NCBI RefSeq assembly: GCF_008369065.1
Contig: NZ_VDFC01000023.1
Coordinates: 156,471 to 200,146, forward strand
Length of the DNA stretch: 43,676 bases
Source: Streptomyces apricus
GTDB lineage: Bacteria; Actinomycetota; Actinomycetes; Streptomycetales; Streptomycetaceae
Direction: 5' to 3'
Shown here: piece by piece, positions 1-9,157 of the stretch
Layout: the number at the start of each line of letters is the position of its first letter
Position numbering within the stretch: position 1 is the first letter of the stretch
Program-made: the position numbers and the translations under genes
Notes under the pieces: model-generated
Told to the model about the DNA's origin: nothing
The model's database searches: none
Seen by the model: the letters and a program-made list of their open reading frames with translations, nothing else

Positions 1-115
1 CCCGCCGCTTCACGGCGGGGGCGGACAGCCCGACCTCCTGCCCGATGTCGGCGTAGGAGCGCCGGGCGTCCTCGGCCAGGGCGTGGACGATACGTTCGTC
101 GAGATCGTTCAGCAC
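1..115 (-). CDS. Lrp/AsnC-family transcriptional regulator, N-terminal fragment
   Basis: The minus strand read from a GTG at 113-115 gives a protein beginning VLNDLDERIVHALAEDARRS and continuing into SYADIGQEVGLS. This is the N-terminal helix-turn-helix of the Lrp/AsnC (feast/famine) family, where 'LDxxDxxIlxxLxxdaRxS' leads into the recognition helix. The gene runs off the left edge, so only about 38 residues are seen and the ligand-binding RAM domain is missing. Members of the family bind DNA and respond to an amino acid or related small molecule; the effector here cannot be told. The GTG was chosen because the frame upstream offers no better start; the ribosome binding site is weak. Confidence 0.7.
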   Translation of the reverse strand, partial: MLNDLDERIVHALAEDARRSYADIGQEVGLSAPAVKRR

Positions 116-179
116 TGCGGGTGGGTCACTTCTCTTCGCTGGTCGCGCCGGTGGTGGTGGCTGAAGTAGAACACGGGCC

Positions 180-240
180 CGGCGGGACCCGGCAGGACCC
201 CGCCGAAGCTGCGGGGCCCTCCGGAGACGCGGGACCCCGC
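180..240. terminator. GC-rich hairpins downstream of guaB1
   Basis: Two inverted repeats lie in the 157-bp gap after the guaB1 stop: CGGCGGG (180-186) with CCCGCCG (199-205), and GCGGGG (211-216) with CCCCGC (235-240). Neither has a U tract, which is usual for streptomycete terminators. They could end guaB1 transcription. The assignment rests only on position and symmetry. Confidence 0.3.
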
Positions 241-272
241 CGGCGTACGGCTCGGGTCCAGCCGGCTGCGGC

Positions 273-1757
<1,485 letters not shown>

Positions 1758-1843
1758 TCAGCCCGAGGGATGAGCACGTACTTCATTGTCCCACGGCAAG
1801 GGGTACGGGTGCCCCGGTCCGATCGTCCAGCCCGGTCGCGGGC

Positions 1844-2176
1844 CTACTGGTGGGATCCTCCAAGGGCCAGCGCCACGGTGAGCGCCGCGGTCCGGTCCGC
1901 CGCTTCGCCGAGGACCTCCTCGGCGGTCGCCCACTCGTCGGGGCGCGCGGTCGCGTACCCCCGCCAGCCGGTGACGACGACGAGCAGCCCGTCCTCGCCG
2001 GCCGCCGCGGGCCACACGGAGGGGTCGCCGAGGCTGTCGGCGAGCGCGTCCCAGTTGCGGCCGAACCAGTCGGGCAGCTCCAGGGCCCGTGCGCAGCGCT
2101 CCATGAGCCCTGCCTTGTCCACGACCCCTTCGAGATCCAGGGTGACCACGTGGCGGCCGAACACGCCGTGCGTCAT
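1844..2176 (-). CDS. Barstar-family ribonuclease inhibitor (orphaned)
   Basis: The product is a 110-residue barstar-fold protein. Residues 5-35 give the first strand and helix (VVTLDLEGVVDKAGLMERCA), followed by the family hallmark PDWFGRNWDALADSL, in which the Tyr/Phe-Gly-Arg-Asn-Trp-Asp-Ala-Leu segment contacts the RNase active site. The length is typical for streptomycete members. Barstar proteins bind and block barnase/RNase Sa-type guanyl ribonucleases in the cytosol. The ATG (2174-2176) overlaps the stop codon of an upstream ribonuclease gene in an ATGA junction, the usual toxin-antidote operon arrangement. Here, however, only the 3' end of the ribonuclease survives, so the inhibitor has lost its cognate partner and perhaps its promoter. 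It might still be read from upstream or protect against a ribonuclease from another cell; both are inference. Confidence 0.85.
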   Translation of the reverse strand: MTHGVFGRHVVTLDLEGVVDKAGLMERCARALELPDWFGRNWDALADSLGDPSVWPAAAGEDGLLVVVTGWRGYATARPDEWATAEEVLGEAADRTAALTVALALGGSHQ

Positions 2177-2262
2177 CTCAGCACCGCCCTGAACGAGTCG
2201 TAGTGATCATCGGTGTAGTAGACCTCGCCACCACGCCCGCTGACAATGCGCCGGGCCCCGCG
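2173..2262 (-). pseudogene. 3' remnant of a barnase/RNase Sa-type ribonuclease gene
   Basis: The minus strand just upstream of and overlapping the barstar start encodes RGARRIV, then GGEVYYTDDHY, then FRAVLR and a TGA stop. This is the C-terminal signature of bacterial guanyl ribonucleases (barnase, RNase Sa), including the catalytic His of the 'TxDHY' motif and the Arg of 'RGARRI'. Further upstream none of the three frames shows the rest of the domain (the 'NREGLLP' and 'YHEYTV' motifs are absent), and the open frame reads as low-complexity Arg/Ser. Family similarity therefore stops near position 2265. The gene looks cut, with only about 29 codons left, exactly where the accessory island begins. 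The stop overlaps the barstar ATG by 4 bases (ATGA). Confidence 0.75.
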
Positions 2263-2399
2263 CCCTCGATTCGATCGGGACCGAACGGAGCCGGACAAAG
2301 ACGGTCGCAGGCGACCGGGGGATCGTTTGACCGGGGCAATCTCTGTCGCATCCCGTCAACTGTGCTCCGCGGGTGGGCAGAACGAGCAGACTGGGGTGC

Positions 2400-5300
2400 G
2401 TGCCGGACATAGCTGTGGTCGTGGATCGGATGCTGGCCCGTTTCGATGTGTCTCGGTCGCCGGGGGTGGACCGGGCGCTGGCGTGCACGAACGGCGACCC
2501 GGGCAGCTGGCTGGTGCCGACCGCCGGTCTGCTGCGTGCTTCATGGAACGGGGAGGGCAAGGGCGCGGCAGCCGCTGCCGCGGCGCTGATGGGGCTGGCG
2601 CTGGACACTGCCGCCCATGACCATCCCGAGCGCGCCCGGTGGACACTGCACCTGTGGCTGGCCGAACACACCCTTTCGGCCCTGTACGGGGACTATCGGC
2701 TGTCCCAGGAAGTGCGTCACCGTCTGGCCGCACAGACCCAGCGCCGTGCGGCGGACGATCCGGTGGCGGTCGCGGCCACCTACCCAGATCTGCCGCCGCC
2801 CCGCCACTTCGAGGCGGTTCCCCCCATCGAACGCGAGGCCGAGCGACTCGTCGCCGGGTTGCCCCAGGACGACCTCAGCCGGGCCACGCTGCTGAACCGG
2901 CTGGCGCAGGCCGCCTACCAGCGCTACGAGTCCGGGAACACCGCGGCGCTGACGGACGCCTGGGCACGGGCGCGTGCCGCGCTCACCGCGGTCACGCCCG
3001 ACCACATCGACGCGGCGGCGGTCGGGCGCACGGCCGCCTACGCCGGGGTCGCCTGGTTCCGTCTGCACCTCCAGGACCGCTCGGCCGTGGAGATCACGGT
3101 CCGCGCGGGCCGCCTCGCCGTGGACGCCGTCGAGCGAGCCCGGGGGCACGGCGCTCCCTACGACCGGTACGAAGCCGCCATCGGGCACTTCGTCCTGGCG
3201 ACCGCCCTCATGTCGGCGTCGGCCGACCATCTGAACCTGGCGACCGTCGACGAGGCGATCGCACATCTTGAGGCGTTCCGGACCGAGGGGCCTCCGGACG
3301 ACCGCGGCATGTACAACGTCAACATGGCGTCCATGCTGGGCGCCCGGGGCTTTCTGGCCTGGTCGCCGGAGGATGTGACGCGGTCGGACGAACTGTGGGC
3401 CGCGCTGGAGCGGGACTTGCCCGACGGTCATCCGATGCTGCCGCACATCGCGCACAAGCGGGAGGCCGCGACCAAGATGATCGGGCTGATGCGTACCGTC
3501 CCGTTCAACATGAGCAGGCTCGTCGGCGCCGTGAAGCCCCTGTTCGGCGACGTACTGACCGAACTGCCCCCGTTGCAGCTGGACGTCCCGCTGGCGCCGC
3601 CGGGCTACACGTCCCCCGGAACGGGGGCACAGCCGGGAACCGCGGGGTACGCCGGCGGCCGGGGCTTCCCCGACGCTGCCGCACAGCGATCGGCGTCGGC
3701 GGCACCGATGTCGGCCGCGGAGCCGGTATGGCCCCCGGGACCGGACGCCGTCCCCGACCCGGGCCCGCATCCGGGCCCCGGACCTGTCGACGAGCCGCAC
3801 CGTCCCTCAGCACCGTCGCTCGTCGATCTGCCGCCGGACGCGGCGGCCGCGTGGCGCAGCATGGTGGCGTCCGACGGCACTCCCCTGGACCCGCGGCTCC
3901 TCGCACTCGCCGAGAAACAGTTGCGCGCCCGGCTCGCGCAACCGGGCCCGGACGACGGACGCGGCTGGACGGCTTCCGTACTGGTGCACATCCTGGTCGC
4001 CGGCTACACCCTCCGCAACGATCCGACGGATCTGGAGAGGGCCATCAGGAGCGGTGACGAGGTTCTGGCGGACCTGCCCCGGACCAGCGCCCACTACATC
4101 GACCTGTTGTCCACGGTGGAGGGCTACCGGCATTCGTACGGCGTCCTGCGTCAGCACAGCGAGACCGTCGAGCGGGCCGTCAGCGCCCTGCTCTGGGCCA
4201 GGGAGCACCTGCCCGAGGGCTCGCTTCCCTGGCTGGGTGTCTCGATTCCGTACGCACACGCGCTCTCCGACCTGTCAGGCCTGTTGCGCGACCCCGTCAG
4301 GTCGGCGGAGGCGGTCCGCATCATGCAGGACGTGTCCCGGTGGCTGGAGGGGCTGCCGGAGGAGGCGGCCGTCGTCGGCGCGGAGCCGGTCCGGGCGCGG
4401 CTGCGCTCGGCGTTCGACCAGGTCCACCGCGCCGTGCTCACCACCGATGCCTATGTGCGGGCCGACGACGACGCGTTCACCACGGCCGAGGATCAGTGGG
4501 ACCCGGCGTCGGAGCAGTTGCTGCCGCCAACGGCGAGGTTCGAGAACGCACGGCTGGCACTCGGCCGCGCCATGGAAAGCCGCAGATGGGACCGGGCTGC
4601 CGATGCCGCCGCCGTCGCACTGGAAGTGCTGCCTCTGCTGACGTCACGGGCCCTGGACCGGGACGACCGCCAGGAGGCACTGCGCATCGCGATGCTGGGG
4701 CGTCGCTACATCATGGCCGCACCCCAGCAGGGCGCCGCGGGTCTGCCGGACCAGATCACGGGGACCAGCCTCGGCCGCACGGGGTGTGCCGTGGCCATCG
4801 CGGCGGGTCGGACCGAGCAGGCGATGACGCTGCTGGAACAGGGCCGGGCCGTACTGATGTCCCAGGACCTGGAGGCCCGCACCGACGTCTCGCACCTGGC
4901 CGAGGTCCTCCCCGAGGAGGCCACCCGATTCGCCGCCGTCAGCGAACGCATGCTGCGTGCGGAGAGCGGCAGCGCGGGTGAGGAGTCCGCGCGGGTGCGC
5001 GAACAGCACGCCGTGGCCAAGGAGTGGGAGCGGCTGCTGACGGACATCCGGGCACACCCCGCGTTCAAGCGGTTCCTGCTGCCGCCGACCGAGCAGCAGC
5101 TACTGGAGGAGGCCGCACAGGGCCCGATCGTCATGATCAACATCGACCCGCTGCGCTGTGACGCCCTCGTGGCCACACGACAGGGCGTCAGGCACGTACC
5201 GCTCGATGTGACGGAAGGGCGACTCGCGGACACTGCGCAGGAGTTCCTGGACGCGGTCGGCACGGACCGGGACTCGCCGCAGGAGCAGGAGCAGGCGCGC

Positions 5301-6179
5301 GAAGTCATCTTCGGCACGCTGGAATGGCTGTGGGACACCGTCGCCGAACCGGTCCTCGACGCCGCGGGTCTCACCGCGCCGCTCCCCCAGGACACGCCCC
5401 GGCAGGCCGTCCCACGGCTGTGGTGGTCGGCCTCCGGCCCTCTGGCCCATCTGCCGCTGCACGCCGCCGGGTACCAGCGCAAGAGCCAGCTCGCCGAGCG
5501 GCGATCGGTACTGGACCGGGTCGCCTCCTCCTACACCCCCAGCGTCAGGGCGCTGCGCCACGCCCGCCAGGCCGCGGCGCGCGGAAGGGCGGGAGGCTCG
5601 TACCTCGCTGTGGCACAGCCGACCGGAGGCGGCAAGGGTGCCGGGGCATCCGCCAGGGAAGTAGCTTCGGTCGCACAGGTGCTGACGGGGCTGCGCACCC
5701 TGGACGGCCCCGACGCGACCCCGGCTCGGGTGCTCGCCGAACTGCCCGCGGCCGCCCTGGTGCATTTCGCCTGCCACGGTGTGAGCGACGCGGAGAATCC
5801 GGCCGCGAGCCGTCTGTCGCTCACGGGCGGCCCGCTCAGCGTCGCCGAGATCTCCCGGCAGCGACTGCCGCACGCGCAGCTGGCCATGCTCCTCGCCTGC
5901 CACACCGCCCGCACCGACCGGCTGCCCGACGAAGCGATCCACTTGGCGTCGGCCTTCCAGGTGGCGGGCTATCCGCAGGTGATCGGCGCCCTGTGGGAAG
6001 CCGCCGACCCGGCATCGGCCCGTCTGACCGACCAGTTCTACTGCTCCGTCAGGGGCTACGGATCCGGCGTCGACGTACGCCACGCGAGCCGTGCCCTGCA
6101 CGAGATCGTGCACGGCCTGCGGACCCGCTACGCCAAGTCCCCCGCCGTGTGGGCGCCGTACGTGCACACGGGCTGCTGA
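2400..6179 (+). CDS. Large CHAT-domain protease with helical-repeat N-terminus (CHAT1)
   Basis: This is a protein of about 1259 residues. Residues 1-390 form an alpha-helical solenoid rich in Ala/Leu/Arg. A Pro/Gly-rich linker at about 400-480 separates it from a second helical repeat block (480-940). The C-terminal ~300 residues are a CHAT (caspase HetF-associated with TPRs) peptidase domain. The catalytic dyad is visible: His 1126 in HFACHG and Cys 1167 in LLACHTA, followed by the conserved region AGYPQVIGALWE. CHAT proteins are caspase-like cysteine proteases used in bacterial conflict systems, with the repeats acting as sensor or scaffold. Three in-frame GTG starts compete (2373, 2400, 2415); 2400 follows a GGGG and was chosen with low certainty. 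The next gene begins 10 bases after the stop, so the two form one transcription unit. Confidence 0.85.
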   Translation: MPDIAVVVDRMLARFDVSRSPGVDRALACTNGDPGSWLVPTAGLLRASWNGEGKGAAAAAAALMGLALDTAAHDHPERARWTLHLWLAEHTLSALYGDYRLSQEVRHRLAAQTQRRAADDPVAVAATYPDLPPPRHFEAVPPIEREAERLVAGLPQDDLSRATLLNRLAQAAYQRYESGNTAALTDAWARARAALTAVTPDHIDAAAVGRTAAYAGVAWFRLHLQDRSAVEITVRAGRLAVDAVERARGHGAPYDRYEAAIGHFVLATALMSASADHLNLATVDEAIAHLEAFRTEGPPDDRGMYNVNMASMLGARGFLAWSPEDVTRSDELWAALERDLPDGHPMLPHIAHKREAATKMIGLMRTVPFNMSRLVGAVKPLFGDVLTELPPLQLDVPLAPPGYTSPGTGAQPGTAGYAGGRGFPDAAAQRSASAAPMSAAEPVWPPGPDAVPDPGPHPGPGPVDEPHRPSAPSLVDLPPDAAAAWRSMVASDGTPLDPRLLALAEKQLRARLAQPGPDDGRGWTASVLVHILVAGYTLRNDPTDLERAIRSGDEVLADLPRTSAHYIDLLSTVEGYRHSYGVLRQHSETVERAVSALLWAREHLPEGSLPWLGVSIPYAHALSDLSGLLRDPVRSAEAVRIMQDVSRWLEGLPEEAAVVGAEPVRARLRSAFDQVHRAVLTTDAYVRADDDAFTTAEDQWDPASEQLLPPTARFENARLALGRAMESRRWDRAADAAAVALEVLPLLTSRALDRDDRQEALRIAMLGRRYIMAAPQQGAAGLPDQITGTSLGRTGCAVAIAAGRTEQAMTLLEQGRAVLMSQDLEARTDVSHLAEVLPEEATRFAAVSERMLRAESGSAGEESARVREQHAVAKEWERLLTDIRAHPAFKRFLLPPTEQQLLEEAAQGPIVMINIDPLRCDALVATRQGVRHVPLDVTEGRLADTAQEFLDAVGTDRDSPQEQEQAREVIFGTLEWLWDTVAEPVLDAAGLTAPLPQDTPRQAVPRLWWSASGPLAHLPLHAAGYQRKSQLAERRSVLDRVASSYTPSVRALRHARQAAARGRAGGSYLAVAQPTGGGKGAGASAREVASVAQVLTGLRTLDGPDATPARVLAELPAAALVHFACHGVSDAENPAASRLSLTGGPLSVAEISRQRLPHAQLAMLLACHTARTDRLPDEAIHLASAFQVAGYPQVIGALWEAADPASARLTDQFYCSVRGYGSGVDVRHASRALHEIVHGLRTRYAKSPAVWAPYVHTGC

Positions 6180-6183
6180 GGAG
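6178..6183 (+). promoter_or_regulatory. Ribosome binding site that fixes the CHAT2 start
   Basis: GAGGAG overlaps the TGA stop of CHAT1 and lies 6 bases before the GTG at 6190. It sets the start of CHAT2 at 6190 rather than at the in-frame codon at 6091 inside CHAT1, and implies translational coupling of the two proteases. Confidence 0.75.
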
Positions 6184-6189
6184 CGGCCG

Positions 6190-9135
6190 GTGGTCTCCCG
6201 GCCGGACGCCCACGCGCTGTACGAGGAAGGCGTCGCACTTCTGGAGGACGCCCGGAAGCGGCGTGACGAACGGCTGTTGTCGCGCGCCATCGGGCTGCTG
6301 GAGCGCTGCGCGGACGCCACGGTGGCCGCGCAGACGCGTGTCGCCGCGCTGTCGGCCCTGGACATGGCGTTGAAGACCCGTTACGCCTGGACCGGAGAGC
6401 TCGACCACCTGCGGGGCGCGACGGAGGCCGGCCGGGCGGCGCTCGACGTCCGTGGTGATGACCGTCCGGACCGGGCGGTGGCCATGGTGAACCTCGCCGA
6501 CTCATTGCGCGTGCTGGCCGAACGAACCGGTGACGACGCCGCGTTGGACGAGGCCGTACGACTCGGTGAGGCCGTGGACGCCCAGGGCCACACCGATCCG
6601 GGGCTGCGCGTCGTGACGCTGAACAATCTCGGGCTGTGCCTGCGCGTGCGGTTCGAGGCCGGCGGCGACCTCGCGGACATCCGGCGCGCGGCCGTCGTCG
6701 GACAGCGGGCCGTGGACGCGATGCCGGACGGGTACGCCGATGCAGCGTCCGTGCTGTCGAACCTGGCGGGCGCCCACCAGACGTGGTTCGAGCGCACCCA
6801 CGAACGCTCCGCCCTGGACCGGGCCGTGGACCTGGGCCGCCGAGCGGCGAAGGCCGCGCCCGACGGGCATCCGTCGCGGGCGAGCATCCTGTCGAACCTG
6901 GGGACCGCGTTGCAGATCCGCTGCGAGACCACCGGTGACAGCGCGGATCTGCAGGAGGCCATCGAGGTCGGCGGCGCCGCCGTGGAGACCACGGCGGCGC
7001 ACGACCCCGCATTGCCGGTCCGGCTCACCAACCTCGGTACCGCCCACGTGACCCGCTTCGGCATCAGCGGCGATCCCAGGGACCTCGACGAGGCCGTCCG
7101 GGTACTGGAACGGGCGATCGCGGACACCGACGACGACGATCCCGCCCTGGCGGGCCGGCTCGCCAACCTGTGCGTGGCGGCCCGGCTGCGTTTCGAGGAG
7201 GGCGGGGCCGCGTCCGACCTCGACCTGTCCGTGACCGCCGGACGAAGGGCCGTTCGGGAGTGCCGGTCGGACCGTCAGCGTCTGGCCGGGCACCTGTCCA
7301 ACCTCGGTGCGGCGCTGCGGGCACGGTTCCGGCTGCGCCAGGACCCCGCCGACGCGGAGGAGTCCGCAGCGGTCTTCGAACAGGCCCTGGACGGGAGCCC
7401 CACCGACCACCCGCAGCGTGCGGTCTTCCTGTCCAATCTCGGCGGAGTCCTGTACGAACACGCCGAGCTCGGCAGCCCAACGGCACCGGCGGACCACAGG
7501 GCTCGTGCGGTGAGCGCCTTCCGGGAGGCAGCCGAGATGCCCACCGCGCGGACCCGGGTGCGGGTGGCGACCGGCACGGCCTGGGGTCGGGTCGCGGCCG
7601 AGCTCGGCGACTGGAGGACCGCTGTCGAGGGCCTGGAACTGGCCGTCGGACAATTGGGCCTGCGCGCCCCCAGGGAACTGGGCAGGGAAGACCAGGAGCG
7701 GGAACTGGCCGAGCACGCCGCCCTCGCCTCCGACGCGGCCGCCTGCGCCGTCCGCCTCGGTGACCTCCCACGGGCGGTGACCCTGCTGGAACAGGGACGC
7801 GGCATCCTGCTCGGGCAGTCGCTGGACACCCGCGCCGACCTCACGGCCCTGCGCCGCCGCGACGCCGGCCTCGCCGACCGATTCGACGAGGTGTGCCGCG
7901 GCCTGGACAGCCCGGTGCCCGACCTGGGGCGTGCCGATGCCGGTCAGGAACGCAGGGAACTGGCCGACGCGTACGTCTCGGTCCTGCGGGCGATCCATGC
8001 GCTACCGGGCTTCGAGACCTTCCTCGCTCCGCCCGCCTTCGGCGAGTTGGTACCGCCGCCGGGCACCGGGCCCGCGATCCTGGTCAACGTGAGCGAACTG
8101 GGCTCGGACGCACTGATCGTTCACGGTGACGGCCCGTCCCTCGTCCCCTTGCCGCTCGCGACACCGGAAGCGGTGCGCACCCAGGTATCGGTACTCCTCA
8201 CCGCCCTTGAGGCCATCGCGGACGAGGACACTCCCGACCGCGACGCACGGGAGAGGGAGGAGCGGCGCGTCCGGGGTGTGCTCGGCTGGTTGTGGGACGC
8301 GGTGACGGGGCCGGTACTGCGTCACCTCGATGTGGCGGCGACCGCTGATCCCGGCCGGCGGCCCCGTGTCTGGTGGATCCCCACCGGTCTGCTGTCCTTC
8401 CTGCCGTTGCACGCGGCGGAGCGGTTGCACACGGACGGGCACTCGTACGAGGGCGGAGCGCTCGACCGTGTGGTGTCCTCCTACAGCCCGACCTTGCGCA
8501 GCCTGTCGTTCGCCAGACGCCCGCAGCCGCCGGGGCGCGACCGTCTACTGGTCGTCTCCGCGGCGACCGTGCCGGGCCATGCGGTGCTGCCCGCCACCCG
8601 TCGGGAGGCCGCACGTCTGGACCGCCTGCCGGTGGCCAAGACGCTGCTGACCCTGGAGACGGCCACGCGGGACCGGGTTCTCGCCGCCCTGGCGGACCAC
8701 AGCTGGGCGCATTTCGTGTGCCACGCCACCACCGACACCGCCTACCCGTCGCGCAGCGCCCTGGTCCTGCGTGACCACGGCGAGGCGCCGCTGCGGGTGT
8801 CGGACATCGCTGCGGCACGGCCGGCCGGTGCCAAGGTCGCCTATCTGTCGGCCTGTTCGACGGCGCAGGGTGCGGCGCTGCTCCCGGACGAGGGCATCCA
8901 CATCACCTCGGCGTTCCACCTGGCGGGCTACCGGCAGGTGGTGGGCACACTGTGGCCGATCGACGACCATCCGGCCGGCCGGATCACCCGTGACTTCTAC
9001 GAAGGGGTCGTCGTTGCCGAGGGGCTTTCGGCCGAGGCTGCCGCATCCGCACTGCACTCGGCGGTGCACCGTGCACGGAGGCGGACGCCCGGCCACCCGA
9101 GCGTATGGGCCGCGCACGTCCACGTCGGCGCCTGA
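6190..9135 (+). CDS. TPR-like repeat CHAT-domain protease (CHAT2)
   Basis: This is a protein of 981 residues. From about residue 50 to 450 it has eight or nine degenerate TPR-like repeats of 45-47 residues with a recurring 'SNLGTAL..R' turn (for example NNLGLCLR, SNLGTALQ, TNLGTAHV, SNLGAALR). A helical connector follows, then a CHAT peptidase domain from about 640 to the end. The dyad is His 845 in HFVCHA and Cys 889 in YLSACSTA, followed by AGYRQVVGTLWP. The residue after the catalytic His is Ala where the family nearly always has Gly; the other three CHAT proteins in this locus keep HG. The protein is presumably cytosolic. It converges with the CATRA gene, whose stop is 22 bp away. It is probably one arm of the same conflict system as CHAT1; substrate unknown. 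Confidence 0.85.
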   Translation: MVSRPDAHALYEEGVALLEDARKRRDERLLSRAIGLLERCADATVAAQTRVAALSALDMALKTRYAWTGELDHLRGATEAGRAALDVRGDDRPDRAVAMVNLADSLRVLAERTGDDAALDEAVRLGEAVDAQGHTDPGLRVVTLNNLGLCLRVRFEAGGDLADIRRAAVVGQRAVDAMPDGYADAASVLSNLAGAHQTWFERTHERSALDRAVDLGRRAAKAAPDGHPSRASILSNLGTALQIRCETTGDSADLQEAIEVGGAAVETTAAHDPALPVRLTNLGTAHVTRFGISGDPRDLDEAVRVLERAIADTDDDDPALAGRLANLCVAARLRFEEGGAASDLDLSVTAGRRAVRECRSDRQRLAGHLSNLGAALRARFRLRQDPADAEESAAVFEQALDGSPTDHPQRAVFLSNLGGVLYEHAELGSPTAPADHRARAVSAFREAAEMPTARTRVRVATGTAWGRVAAELGDWRTAVEGLELAVGQLGLRAPRELGREDQERELAEHAALASDAAACAVRLGDLPRAVTLLEQGRGILLGQSLDTRADLTALRRRDAGLADRFDEVCRGLDSPVPDLGRADAGQERRELADAYVSVLRAIHALPGFETFLAPPAFGELVPPPGTGPAILVNVSELGSDALIVHGDGPSLVPLPLATPEAVRTQVSVLLTALEAIADEDTPDRDAREREERRVRGVLGWLWDAVTGPVLRHLDVAATADPGRRPRVWWIPTGLLSFLPLHAAERLHTDGHSYEGGALDRVVSSYSPTLRSLSFARRPQPPGRDRLLVVSAATVPGHAVLPATRREAARLDRLPVAKTLLTLETATRDRVLAALADHSWAHFVCHATTDTAYPSRSALVLRDHGEAPLRVSDIAAARPAGAKVAYLSACSTAQGAALLPDEGIHITSAFHLAGYRQVVGTLWPIDDHPAGRITRDFYEGVVVAEGLSAEAAASALHSAVHRARRRTPGHPSVWAAHVHVGA

Positions 9136-9157
9136 CGCCCGACAGCACCCCGGGGGG

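Noticed and set aside
2173..2176. Intact ribonuclease-barstar toxin-antidote pair
   Set aside because: Only the last ~29 codons of the ribonuclease are present; the active-site Glu region and N-terminal domain are missing in every frame.
2260..2400. Attachment-site direct repeat flanking the island
   Set aside because: No repeat of useful length shared with 19590-19976 was found by eye, and there is no tRNA or integrase at either edge.
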